A stretch of DNA of 63,092 nucleotides from Pseudomonadota bacterium (lineage in GTDB: Bacteria; Pseudomonadota; Alphaproteobacteria; SHVZ01): the NCBI GenBank assembly GCA_016195085.1, contig JACQAG010000071.1, forward strand, positions 1 through 63,092. Reading direction: 5' to 3'. Every line of letters starts with the position of its first letter. Position 1 is the stretch's first letter. The notes under the pieces were generated by a model that made no database searches, was not told the origin of the DNA, and saw only the letters and a list, made by a program, of their open reading frames with translations. Both the position numbers and the translations under genes were made by a program. Shown here in pieces: positions 26,336-33,915 of this stretch.

Positions 26336-26629
26336 ATGTCGTCCGCCCTCCTCCCCTCGTCTGAACCCAACCACCTCCCTTATTGTTATTGCGTGGAGGC
26401 CCATGCCGAGCCCTCGGTCGTGGCCCGCGTGCTCGAGCACTTCGTCAAGCGCGGGCTGATGCCGACACGGCTGATGGCCGCCCTCGGCGGGCCGGATCGG
26501 GAGGAATTGGTGATCGAGATCCAGGTCGTGGGATTGGAACGCGAGACCGCCGAGCACATCGCCCGCGCGCTGGGCCAGCTCGCCTATGTCGAGCGCGTGC
26601 TGTTCACCCGCGCCCACCAGGCACGCTGA
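26336..26629 (+). CDS. Small ACT-like regulatory-fold protein
   Basis: A 97-residue protein. Its strand-helix-strand order (YCYCVEAHAEPSVVARVLEHF, then LVIEIQVVGLERETAEHIARAL and VERVLFTR) resembles the ACT fold found in regulators of amino-acid enzymes such as acetolactate synthase small subunits. I recognise no catalytic residues. It ends 3 nt before the NUDIX gene and shares its promoter. Its ligand and partner are unknown. Confidence 0.65.
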   Translation: MSSALLPSSEPNHLPYCYCVEAHAEPSVVARVLEHFVKRGLMPTRLMAALGGPDREELVIEIQVVGLERETAEHIARALGQLAYVERVLFTRAHQAR

Positions 26630-26632
26630 GAG

Positions 26633-27493
26633 TTGGCATTCCTCGATCACGTCAGGCGCTGCACCAGGCACGATCCCAAGGCCTTCCGGCCCTGGCTGAT
26701 CGATGGCGGCGTCGCCGGCTATGTCCGGCTGGCGGTGGCCGAGATTCTGGCGGAACGGTGCGATCTCTTCGCGCTTGGCGGCAAGGCTCGCCTCAGCCTG
26801 GCGGCGAAGGGTTTCGAGGCCCGCTCAGCCGCCTTGGCCGAGGCCGCCCTGATGTTGCGGCAAGCCGGATTCGTGCGGCGCATCACCGGCGAGATGTATC
26901 GGGTCGAGACCGGCGGCGAGGCGCTGGCAAAGGTGGATCGCGGCGCCATTTGCGCGCTTGGTGTGCGGGCCCGCGGGGTGCATTTGAGCGGCATCGTCGA
27001 GAAGCAGGGCGGCGTCCATCTCTGGGTCGGGCGGCGCTCGCCGACGAAGGAGACCTTTCCGGGCGAGCTCGACAACATCGTCGCCGGCGGCCAGCCATTC
27101 GGCCTCTCCTTGCGGGCGAACCTCATCAAGGAATGCGAGGAGGAGGCGAGCATCCCGGCGGCGCTGGCACGTCTGGCGCGGCCGGTCGGCGCCATCACCT
27201 ATGCGACGGACACCGAGCCCGGCATGGTCGATCAGGGCCTCAGGCGCGACGTGCTCTATTGCTACGATCTGGCGCTGCCGGAGGATTTCACGCCCAAGCC
27301 CAATGACGGCGAGACCGCCGAATACCGGCTCCTGCCGATCGCCGAGGTGGCGGCGATCGTCGAGCGCGGCCCCGCGTTCAAGTTCAACTGCGCGCTCGTC
27401 GTCATCGACCTCCTGATCCGGCGCGGCATCATTCCTCCCGAGCACCCGGATTATCTGGCCTTGGTGCGCGGCCTCAGGTCCGACACGCTGTAG
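26633..27493 (+). CDS. DUF4743-type NUDIX hydrolase
   Basis: A 286-residue protein. An N-terminal DUF4743-like domain (about 1-115) is followed by a NUDIX domain with IVAGGQPFGLSLRANLIKECEEEASIP. This is the NUDIX box, with the usual Gly-x5-Glu spacing partly altered but with REE-like KECEEE intact. Relatives resemble the NUDIX partner of thiamine pyrophosphokinase and may act on oxidised thiamine phosphates or other nucleoside diphosphate derivatives. The start is probably TTG at 26633, because the conserved start region has no ATG. It is operonic with the ACT-like gene. Confidence 0.82.
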   Translation: MAFLDHVRRCTRHDPKAFRPWLIDGGVAGYVRLAVAEILAERCDLFALGGKARLSLAAKGFEARSAALAEAALMLRQAGFVRRITGEMYRVETGGEALAKVDRGAICALGVRARGVHLSGIVEKQGGVHLWVGRRSPTKETFPGELDNIVAGGQPFGLSLRANLIKECEEEASIPAALARLARPVGAITYATDTEPGMVDQGLRRDVLYCYDLALPEDFTPKPNDGETAEYRLLPIAEVAAIVERGPAFKFNCALVVIDLLIRRGIIPPEHPDYLALVRGLRSDTL

Positions 27494-27502
27494 CCCCGCT
27501 CT

Positions 27503-27771
27503 AGCCCGCATTTCTCAAACCTATCGGGGCAGCGACGTGGCTCATGCGGTCACAGGCTAGGAAAGGCGCGAAGAGCGATGCCACGCATCGGTCGAGCGCC
27601 TTGACGACGTCCTGTGACCGCAGGAGCCCGTCCCTTCGGGTCGCGTTTAGCGGGTCGCCCGACGTCGTCGCGAACCTCGGCCGTAGCTGGGCTACGCCCT
27701 TCGGTCCGCTCCTTGCGGGCGACCCGCCAAACGCGACGCTGCTCCCGATAGGTTTGAGAAATGCGGGCTAG
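27503..27771. mobile_element. 269-bp MITE-like element with multi-arm hairpin structure
   Basis: Perfect 28-bp terminal inverted repeats (27503-27530 and 27744-27771) begin and end with CTAG. Inside are two further long pairings: 27545-27556 with 27611-27622 (12/12), and 27640-27661 with 27716-27737 (21/22). Each encloses a smaller hairpin (CGATGC-CAC-GCATCG; GTAGC-TGG-GCTAC). The whole can fold as a three-way junction. No transposase is encoded. It lies between converging genes, and its right end contains the stop codon of the lipocalin-like gene. Confidence 0.75.
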
Positions 27772-28196
27772 GCCCGCCGCCAGGTGAGCTCGGCGATGCC
27801 CGATTGGCCCTTGCGGGTCATCGGCGGCGTCCGGAGCTTCAAGAGCTCGCCTTCGAAGCGAAAGAAGCGCCGCTGCTCGCTGCCGACCATGTTCGGATAG
27901 ACCGCCAGCTCCACCGAATGCACGACGCTGTCGCCGTCGAGCCGATAGCGCCCGCAATAGCTGTGGCAGGTGGACATCGCCTTGTGGCACTCCGCTTCGC
28001 TCCCGCCCAAGGGGTCGTTGCCGGCGAATTTCTCGCGACCGGGCGCCATCAATGTGCCGAACATGTAGCCGTCGGAGGTGTAGGTGAGCAGCCCGATCGG
28101 GTTCGGCCCCATCGGCTCGTGCCGCGTGCCCGCGCCGTCGTCCAATATCCAGCTCACCAAGCGCCAGGTGCCCATGAAATCCATTGCCCTCGCCAT
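27768..28196 (-). CDS. Lipocalin-like domain protein
   Basis: A 142-residue protein of the lipocalin-like (Lipocalin_5 type) family. Landmarks are FMGTWRLVSW near the N-terminus, PMGPNPIGLLTYTSDGYM, and the strand-rich C-terminus ending TWRRA. No signal peptide is visible. The ligand is unknown. The TAG stop lies inside the CTAG terminus of the adjacent repeat, so the element may have truncated or fixed the C-terminus. It is 29 bp downstream of gluQ. Confidence 0.75.
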   Translation of the reverse strand: MARAMDFMGTWRLVSWILDDGAGTRHEPMGPNPIGLLTYTSDGYMFGTLMAPGREKFAGNDPLGGSEAECHKAMSTCHSYCGRYRLDGDSVVHSVELAVYPNMVGSEQRRFFRFEGELLKLRTPPMTRKGQSGIAELTWRRA

Positions 28197-28225
28197 TCTG
28201 AGACGCCCTCCAATCGGTGTTGCTC

Positions 28226-29071
28226 TCAATCGAAACCCGCCATGCGGCGCACCGCCGCCGGATCATGCCCGTCCAGGCGCAGCTGAGCCAGAGTGGGCGC
28301 GCGGTCGCGCTTGGCGAAGCGACGGCCGTCGCGATCCGTCAGGAGACGGTGATGGAAATACGCCGGCGTCGGCAGGCCGAGGAGCGCCTGCAGGAGCCGA
28401 TGCACATGGGTCGCCTCGAAGAGATCGAGGCCGCGGGTGACCAGGCTCACACCCTGGATCGCATCGTCGAGGGTGACGGCGAGATGGTAGCTCGTCGGCG
28501 TTTCCTTGCGCGCCAGCACCACATCGCCGAAGCGTTTGGGATCGAGCGCCTGGGTGCCGCGCTCGCGGTCGTGCCAGCTCAAGGCGCCGAGCATGGAAGC
28601 GGCCCGCGCGGCATCCAGCCTGATCGCGAACGGGTGCCCCGCGGCTTGGCGTTCTTCGCGCTCGGCCAGGCTCAAGCTTCGGCAAGTGCCGGGATAGAGC
28701 GGGCCGTCGGGCCCATGGGGGGCCGCCCCGGAGCGAAGGATCTCGGCGCCGATGTGGCTCCGCGTGCAGAAGCAGGGATAGAGGAGCTGGCGCCTGGCCA
28801 AGCGATCGAGGGCGGCTCGATAGTCGTCCATGTGCTGGGATTGCCGGCGCACCCGGCCGTCCCAGTCGAGCCCGAGCCAGGTGAGATCCTCGAGGATCCC
28901 GTCGGTGAATTCCGCCCGGCAGCGGCTTTGGTCGATGTCTTCGATGCGCAGCAGGAACCGCCCGCCCGTCGACCGCGCTTGCCGCCAGGCGACCAGCGCT
29001 GCATGGGCATGGCCCAGATGCAATCGCCCGGTCGGGCTCGGCGCGAAGCGGGTAACGACGGCTTGGCTCAC
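28226..29071 (-). CDS. gluQ: Glutamyl-Q tRNA(Asp) synthetase
   Basis: A 281-residue paralogue of the glutamyl-tRNA synthetase catalytic domain, lacking an anticodon-binding domain. It attaches glutamate to queuosine in tRNA-Asp. The HIGH-like motif is HLGHAHAA (residues about 18-25), and the KMSKS counterpart is FAKRDRA. Zinc-ligand cysteines are in YPCFCTR and PGTCR. The length matches the family. The other synthetases are not in this window. Confidence 0.92.
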   Translation of the reverse strand: MSQAVVTRFAPSPTGRLHLGHAHAALVAWRQARSTGGRFLLRIEDIDQSRCRAEFTDGILEDLTWLGLDWDGRVRRQSQHMDDYRAALDRLARRQLLYPCFCTRSHIGAEILRSGAAPHGPDGPLYPGTCRSLSLAEREERQAAGHPFAIRLDAARAASMLGALSWHDRERGTQALDPKRFGDVVLARKETPTSYHLAVTLDDAIQGVSLVTRGLDLFEATHVHRLLQALLGLPTPAYFHHRLLTDRDGRRFAKRDRAPTLAQLRLDGHDPAAVRRMAGFD

Positions 29072-29147
29072 GCCGGAGCGGATGGCAGGCGTGACACCCC
29101 GGCGCCATATCGGCTAGGACTACCGCCCCCATAGAGGATCATCGGCC

Positions 29148-29831
29148 TTGCAGAATCCCTTCGTGCTTACCGGTCCGCGGCTGCCTCCCGCATCCGGCGG
29201 CAAGCCCAAGCACCTCGTCATCCTGCTACACGGGCTCGGCTCCGACGGCAACGACTTGATCGGGCTGGCACCCTATTGGGCGCCGCTGTTGCCGGACACC
29301 GCCTTCGTCTCGCCCAACGCGCCCTTTCCCTGCGACATGGCGCCCTATGGCTATCAGTGGTTCAGCTTCCTCGACCGCTCGCCCAATCGCATCCAGGCCG
29401 GCGTGCAAGCCGCGGCACCCATCCTCGACGGCTTCATCGACCAAGAGCTCGGCGAGGCCGGTCTTGCGGAGAACGATCTGGCGCTGGTGGGATTCTCCCA
29501 GGGTGCCATGATGGCCCTCTACGTGGCGCTCCGCCGGGCCCGACCGGTCGCCCAGGTGCTGGGCTATTCCGGCCGCATCATCGGTGCCGAGCGCTTGGCC
29601 GAGGAGATCCGCTCGCGCCCGCCGGTGCAGCTGGTCCATGGCGAGGCCGACGAGGTGGTGCCGTTCGAGTCCCTGGCGCATGCGGCGGCATCCCTCAAAG
29701 CCGCCGGCGTGCCGGTGGAGACCCTGGCGCGGCCACGCCTCGGTCACTCCATCGACGAGGCCGGGCTCAAGCGGGGCGGCGAGCGTCTCGTGGCCGCCTT
29801 CAGCAGTCACAAAGCCTTAACCGGGAAATAG
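29148..29831 (+). CDS. Alpha/beta-hydrolase, phospholipase/carboxylesterase family
   Basis: A 227-residue cytoplasmic serine hydrolase. Landmarks are LVILLHGLGSDGNDL, the nucleophile elbow GFSQGAMM, the Asp in VHGEADEVVP, and His in RLGHSIDEAG. This gives the full Ser-Asp-His triad. Family members act on short-chain or thioester substrates, and the natural one is unknown. The start appears to be TTG at 29148. It diverges from gluQ with a 76-bp gap. Confidence 0.87.
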   Translation: MQNPFVLTGPRLPPASGGKPKHLVILLHGLGSDGNDLIGLAPYWAPLLPDTAFVSPNAPFPCDMAPYGYQWFSFLDRSPNRIQAGVQAAAPILDGFIDQELGEAGLAENDLALVGFSQGAMMALYVALRRARPVAQVLGYSGRIIGAERLAEEIRSRPPVQLVHGEADEVVPFESLAHAAASLKAAGVPVETLARPRLGHSIDEAGLKRGGERLVAAFSSHKALTGK

Positions 29832-29942
29832 CCCCCCAGATATTGTGTTCTTTTCGCCCATCGGCTATCAAGGAATGGTCGTTGCGGTGCGCTCAGCCGC
29901 GCCGCGCCTTGGTAATTCGGGTAGGTTGGTGAGCGCGAACTC

Positions 29943-30506
29943 TTGTCCCTATCGCTTGAAAACTGTCCGGCCCTGGTCCTGAACGCGGACTTCCGTCCGC
30001 TCAGCTACTTTCCGCTTTCGCTCTGGTCCTGGCAGGATGCGGTCAAGGCCGTGTTCTTGGGTCGCGTCAACATCGTCTCGGAATATGAGCGCACGGTGCG
30101 TTCGCCCAATTTCGAGATGCGCCTGCCCAGCGTGATCGCGCTCAAGGACTACATCTCCTCGGCAAGGCGCCCGGCCTTCACCCGGTTCAACGTGTTCCTG
30201 CGCGATTGCTTCGCCTGCCAGTTCTGCGGCGACAACTATCCCACACCGGAGCTGACCTTCGATCATCTGGTGCCGCGCTCGCGCGGCGGCCGCACCACCT
30301 GGACCAACGTGGTCACCGCCTGTGCGGGCTGCAACCTGATGAAGGGCAACCGGCTTCCCAGGGAAGCGAAGATGTTCCCGTTGGAGGAGCCGGTGCAGCC
30401 GACCGTCTACGAGCTGCAGGAGAACGGCAGGGCGTTTCCGCCGAACTTCCTGCATGAGAGCTGGCGCGACTTCCTCTATTGGGACGCCGAGTTGGAAAGC
30501 AGCTAG
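29943..30506 (+). CDS. HNH endonuclease
   Basis: A 187-residue protein with an HNH nuclease domain in its second half. It has CQFCGDNY, then FDHLVPRSRGG (HNH histidine), WTNVVTACAGCNLMKGNR. Both CxxC pairs for structural zinc are intact. The N-terminal half (ADFRPLSYFPLSLWSWQDAVK) is the common extension of chromosomal HNH proteins in alphaproteobacteria. The start is TTG at 29943. It is not linked to a methylase, so restriction activity is not implied. Confidence 0.88.
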   Translation: MSLSLENCPALVLNADFRPLSYFPLSLWSWQDAVKAVFLGRVNIVSEYERTVRSPNFEMRLPSVIALKDYISSARRPAFTRFNVFLRDCFACQFCGDNYPTPELTFDHLVPRSRGGRTTWTNVVTACAGCNLMKGNRLPREAKMFPLEEPVQPTVYELQENGRAFPPNFLHESWRDFLYWDAELESS

Positions 30507-30674
30507 CCGGCGAAATTTCACGCCCCTTCGACGAGCTCAGGAGGGCGCGGAGAACGACACAGAGCGCGCAGACTTCCGATTTCCGCCGCGGCGAAGCGCG
30601 GCATTGAGATTTTACCCTCCGCGATCTCTGCGACTTCTCAGCGCTCTCAGCGGTTCACCGCTTCTCCCGTGCCT
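30507..30674. other. Non-coding spacer with repeat-like sequence
   Basis: The 168 bp between converging HNH and coq7 genes contain segments such as CTCTCAGCGGTTCACCG. These resemble sequences dispersed in many proteobacterial intergenic regions. I see no ORF, tRNA or convincing terminator hairpin. Confidence 0.4.
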
Positions 30675-31262
30675 CTACAGCCGTTCCGAAAGCCAGATTG
30701 CGGTGCGGCTGCCGAGCTTGATCGCTTGCGTCAACAGATCGTAGCCGGTGGCGGTCTCGCCGCCGGCGGCAACCGCGATCTCCTTGTGCTCGAGCTCTTG
30801 CCGGCGGAAACGGTCGATGGTCTGGCGGAGCGGAGCCTCGTCCTCGCCCAGCCGATCGATCTGGCCCCGATAGTGCTCGTCGATCACCTCTTCGACGGCG
30901 ATGGTGCAGGCCATCGCCGCGCGCTGGCCCAAGAGCGCCGTGGCCGCTCCCAGCGCGTAGCCGGCCACATGCCAGAGCGGCTGCAGCAAGGTTGGCCGCA
31001 CCCGCCGCTGGACCATGAGCCGCTCGAACTCCGCCAGGTGCTCTTCCTCCTGGCGGGCCATGTGCTGGAGCGACGGTGCGGCGGGCGAGCGTGCGAGGAT
31101 GGCGAGCTGGCCCTCATAGATGCGCTTGGCGCCGTATTCGCCGGCATGGTCGACGCGGATGATGCGCTCGATGAGCTGGCGGCCCGAGAGGTCGCCCGGC
31201 AGCCGGCCTTCGCCGGTGCGCTCGGTCGCGGGCGGGCCTAGGGGCGGCTCCTTCCTAGTCAT
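30675..31262 (-). CDS. coq7: Demethoxyubiquinone hydroxylase
   Basis: A 195-residue di-iron oxygenase of ubiquinone synthesis. It hydroxylates 2-polyprenyl-3-methyl-6-methoxy-1,4-benzoquinol. The carboxylate ligands sit in DHAGEYGAKRIY, ARQEEEHLAEF, AVEEVIDEHY and QELEHKE, the four-helix pattern of Coq7. The start at 31262 overlaps the dsbB stop by 8 nt. The pairing of coq7 with dsbB links quinone supply with the quinone-reducing DsbB protein. Confidence 0.94.
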   Translation of the reverse strand: MTRKEPPLGPPATERTGEGRLPGDLSGRQLIERIIRVDHAGEYGAKRIYEGQLAILARSPAAPSLQHMARQEEEHLAEFERLMVQRRVRPTLLQPLWHVAGYALGAATALLGQRAAMACTIAVEEVIDEHYRGQIDRLGEDEAPLRQTIDRFRRQELEHKEIAVAAGGETATGYDLLTQAIKLGSRTAIWLSERL

Positions 31263-31782
31263 GGCCGAAGAGCCGCTTGGCGCCGAGACCGGCGAAGGCC
31301 GTCAATCCCAGCGACACCAGCACATTGAACCCGGCCATGGAGACCCCGAACAGGGACCAGGCGACCTCGTCGCAGCGCACCACCGGCTGGGCCAGGAGCT
31401 GCGCTTTCAGCTGCGCGGCGCTGGCGGCGGCCGGGAGCGTGGTGCCGCATTCCGCCGTGCCCGCCCACCAATGCTGCTCGACCCCGACATGGAAGAGGGC
31501 GATGGCAGCACCGGCGAGGAAGCCCACTCCGGCGAGGCCCACCAGAGCCGCGCTCGCCCGCCGTCCGCCCGGCATGCGCATAGCCGCCAGCGCCAGGACC
31601 GACAGCGCGATCGCGATCCAATAGGGGTAGCGCTGATACAGGCAGAGCACGCAAGGCTGCAGCCCGCCCACATATTGCGAGGCGAGTGCGGTGCCGAGCA
31701 CCAGCGCGCTCGCCGCCAGCACCAGCGAAGGGACCGCCCGGGGCGGCAAGGCATCGAGCTCTGAGAGGAATTTCATGGGCAT
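31255..31782 (-). CDS. dsbB: Disulfide bond formation protein B
   Basis: A 175-residue inner-membrane protein with four helices. The periplasmic redox pairs are CVLC (GGLQPCVLCLYQRYPYW) and the later Cys pair AECGTT and VVRCDEVAW. It re-oxidises DsbA and passes electrons to ubiquinone. The start is ATG 31782 or ATG 31776. It lies 14 bp after yqaA and overlaps coq7, so yqaA-dsbB-coq7 is an operon. Confidence 0.92.
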   Translation of the reverse strand: MPMKFLSELDALPPRAVPSLVLAASALVLGTALASQYVGGLQPCVLCLYQRYPYWIAIALSVLALAAMRMPGGRRASAALVGLAGVGFLAGAAIALFHVGVEQHWWAGTAECGTTLPAAASAAQLKAQLLAQPVVRCDEVAWSLFGVSMAGFNVLVSLGLTAFAGLGAKRLFGHD

Positions 31783-31796
31783 CAGACTATAGCCGG

Positions 31797-32378
31797 TCAA
31801 AGGAGGAAACGGACGAGCACAAAGCCGCCGACGAGGAAGAGGGCGAAGACGCTCGTGACCCACACCATCCGCTCTTCGATGAAGCGGCGGATCGGCGGCC
31901 CGAACCACCACAAGAGCGCCGTCAGCGGATAAAAGCGGAGTGCCCGGGAGATGAGCGAGGCGGCCGCGAAGGACAAGAGGTCGAACTCAGCCGCGCCGCT
32001 GGCGATGGTCACCAGCTTATAGGGGATCGGCGTCATCCCCTTGATGACGATGATCCACCAGCCATAGCGGTTGAACAGCTCCTGGAATTCCAGGATGCGC
32101 GGGCCGTAGCCGTAGAATTCCAGGATCGGCCGGCCGATCGCATCGAACAGATAGTAGCCGACGGCATAGCCGAGGAACCCGCCGAGAACCGAGGCAAGCG
32201 TGCAGAGGAAGGCATACCACCAGGCCCGCTCGCGCCGGGCCAATACCATCGGGATCAACAGCACGTCGGGCGGTATCGGGAAGACCGAGCTTTCGACGAA
32301 GGAGACGAACGCCAGGGCCTCGGTCGCCCGGGAATGGCCGGCGAGGGCGAGGATGCGGTCGTAGAGTTTTCGCAGCAT
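31797..32378 (-). CDS. YqaA/DedA-family membrane protein
   Basis: A 193-residue integral membrane protein of the VTT/SNARE-associated family. It has FVESSVFPIPPDVLLIPMVLA, the glycine-rich GGFLGYAVGYYLFDAIG, IVIKGMTPIPYKLVTIASG, and a C-terminal helix. The re-entrant loop motifs are intact. Relatives of DedA act in lipid carrier transport or envelope homeostasis; the specific role of YqaA proteins is not known. First gene of the yqaA-dsbB-coq7 unit. Confidence 0.88.
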   Translation of the reverse strand: MLRKLYDRILALAGHSRATEALAFVSFVESSVFPIPPDVLLIPMVLARRERAWWYAFLCTLASVLGGFLGYAVGYYLFDAIGRPILEFYGYGPRILEFQELFNRYGWWIIVIKGMTPIPYKLVTIASGAAEFDLLSFAAASLISRALRFYPLTALLWWFGPPIRRFIEERMVWVTSVFALFLVGGFVLVRFLL

Positions 32379-32454
32379 GGGGATGCGGGTCTAGCAGGTG
32401 AGACGACCCGAAGTGAAGGGCTTATGACTCTGGTCGGCCCGGAAGGCGGCTCGA

Positions 32455-33426
32455 CTACGATCCGCACCGATTGCCGGCAAGCACGTCCGCCTGCTCGGCA
32501 AACAGCACCTTGATCCAATCGATGACCGCGCGCACGCAAGGGGCACGTCGCAAATCGCGGTGGACGATCATCCAGTAGGTGGCGGCAAGCTCGGGGATCG
32601 GCGAGGTCAGCCGCTCCAGCAGGGGATGGCCGTCGCCGATATAGCAAGGTATTACGCCGCGACCGGTGCCGGCGCGGATGGCCTCCACATGCATCAGCAG
32701 CGTTGAGGCGCGCAGCGCCACCGGCATTCCGGTCTCTTCCACCTGTCGCTGGACCCAGCGCGCAGGCTCGTGCGACTGCCCCTGCGACTGCTCCTCGGTA
32801 TAGGCCACCCAGGCATCAGTGTCCTCGCCGCGGCGCCGGTAAACCGCGACGGCGAAGGTCCCGAGTTTGACGACATAATAGTTGCCGCTTTCCGGCGGCT
32901 GGTGACGCAAGGCCAGATCGGCCTCGCGTCGCACGAGGTTCGCCGGCTGCAGAGACTGGACAAACTCCAAGGTGATGCCGGAGGGCAGCGGCGTTGCCGT
33001 CGCTCCCGACAAGCACCGCGCCAGAAATCCGGCGGCGCACTCGCCGGTCGATACCCGCACCGTGCCGCTCAGCATCGGCGAGACCGCCGCGCGCCGCCGC
33101 TCAAGCGCCAGCATCGCCCGCTCGGCGTCTTCAGCCGCGCCGAGGAGTTGCTCACCGGCAGCGTTGAGGCGCCCCCCTTCGGGCAGCCGGTCGAACAAGG
33201 GCTGACCGTCGAAACCGGCCTCGAACGCGGCCAGTCGGCGCGCGATGGTCGGTTGGCTCAACCCGAGCGCCCGCCCAGCAGCACGCATTGAGCCCTCGCG
33301 GGCAACGGCAAGAAACACCCGCACTCCGTCCCAGTCCATGGTTCCGCGGCTCGATGGCGGCCGCTGCGTTGCCGGCTCATGCCGCGGCTCGTCCTCGGCG
33401 ATCGCCAAACCCTCTGGTGCAGCCAT
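32455..33426 (-). CDS. LysR-family transcriptional regulator
   Basis: About 323 residues. The winged helix-turn-helix (WDGVRVFLAVAREGSMRAAG, then GLSQPTIARRLAAFE) is followed by a LysR substrate-binding domain. The ATG at 33426 has a strong Shine-Dalgarno (AGGAAGGGAC). The ATG at 33339 would give the more usual 294-residue length beginning MDWDGV. Both are possible. It diverges from the cupin remnant at 33590, and the intervening 163 bp contain palindromes suitable for LysR binding. The inducer is unknown. Confidence 0.88.
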   Translation of the reverse strand: MAAPEGLAIAEDEPRHEPATQRPPSSRGTMDWDGVRVFLAVAREGSMRAAGRALGLSQPTIARRLAAFEAGFDGQPLFDRLPEGGRLNAAGEQLLGAAEDAERAMLALERRRAAVSPMLSGTVRVSTGECAAGFLARCLSGATATPLPSGITLEFVQSLQPANLVRREADLALRHQPPESGNYYVVKLGTFAVAVYRRRGEDTDAWVAYTEEQSQGQSHEPARWVQRQVEETGMPVALRASTLLMHVEAIRAGTGRGVIPCYIGDGHPLLERLTSPIPELAATYWMIVHRDLRRAPCVRAVIDWIKVLFAEQADVLAGNRCGS

Positions 33427-33523
33427 GCCCTGTCCCTTCCTCGCGAAGCGGAACGTTCCGACTTCGTACCAGGAAATCGGCGCCACGAAAACGTTCCAGT
33501 GGTCTCCAAAAACGGCGATCACT

Positions 33524-33536
33524 GCAATTAAATTGC
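33524..33536. promoter_or_regulatory. Candidate LysR operator palindrome
   Basis: GCAATT-A-AATTGC is a perfect interrupted palindrome with the A/T-rich centre typical of LysR-type binding sites. It lies between the divergent LysR gene and the cupin fragment. A second palindrome, CGGAACGTTCCG, lies at 33449-33460, and its core AACGTTCC recurs at 33490-33497. Confidence 0.45.
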
Positions 33537-33589
33537 GGCGCTACGCTCCCTCACCGCGGTGCAGCATCCATTAAAAAGCGGAGGAAGAC

Positions 33590-33703
33590 ATGGAACGCAA
33601 AACGCCCACTATCATCGATCTCAACGCCGAAGCCGAAGCTCACGATGCTCCGCGGCGCCAAGGCGGGTGTCGCGCGCCTCTGAGCCAACCCAAACCGCTT
33701 TGA
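33590..33703 (+). pseudogene. Frameshifted, truncated cupin N-terminus
   Basis: The first 11 codons (MERKTPTIIDL) match the starts of both cupin repeats at 33905 (MGNRTPGIIDL and GTPSIIDL). A one-base deletion near 33632 moves the continuation KLTMLRGAK into another frame, where it ends at a stop near 33682. The remaining frame runs to a stop at 33703 as 37 codons without meaning. An excellent Shine-Dalgarno (GGAGGAAG) and the palindromic promoter region remain. It is best read as the dead first copy of the cupin gene. Confidence 0.75.
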
Positions 33704-33714
33704 CGAGCCAACCG

Positions 33715-33915
33715 ATGATCAAGGTGTGGGGACGGATGACATCGACCAACGTCCAGAAGGTTATGTGGTGCATCGACGAACTCGGCGTGGCGCACGAGCA
33801 CATCGACATTCCGCACGGGCGCGCCAAAGAGGAGCCGGCCTATCTCGCCATGAATCCGAACGGCCTGGCGCCGACGATCGAGGAAGACGGCTATGGAGAA
33901 GGAAATGGGAAATAG
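33715..33915 (+). pseudogene. Truncated glutathione S-transferase N-terminal domain
   Basis: The 66 codons encode the thioredoxin-fold half of a GST: MIKVWGRMTSTNVQKVMWCI, then LAMNPNGLAPTIEEDG. At the point where the family continues with the Glu/Ser-containing glutathione-binding segment (ESNAI-like) it runs into GYGEGNGK and a stop. The whole helical C-terminal domain is missing. The truncation coincides with the start of the downstream cupin gene, whose ribosome-binding site lies inside this reading frame. The fragment may still be translated but cannot be an active GST. Confidence 0.8.

Noticed and set aside
27550-28266. Longer minus-strand ORF reading through the 269-bp element
   Set aside because: The apparent protein is a translation of repeat DNA and the antisense of the lipocalin gene; no motif.
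29943-30506. HNH gene as part of a restriction-modification or intron system
   Set aside because: No methyltransferase, intron structure or specificity gene is nearby; it looks like the common chromosomal HNH protein.
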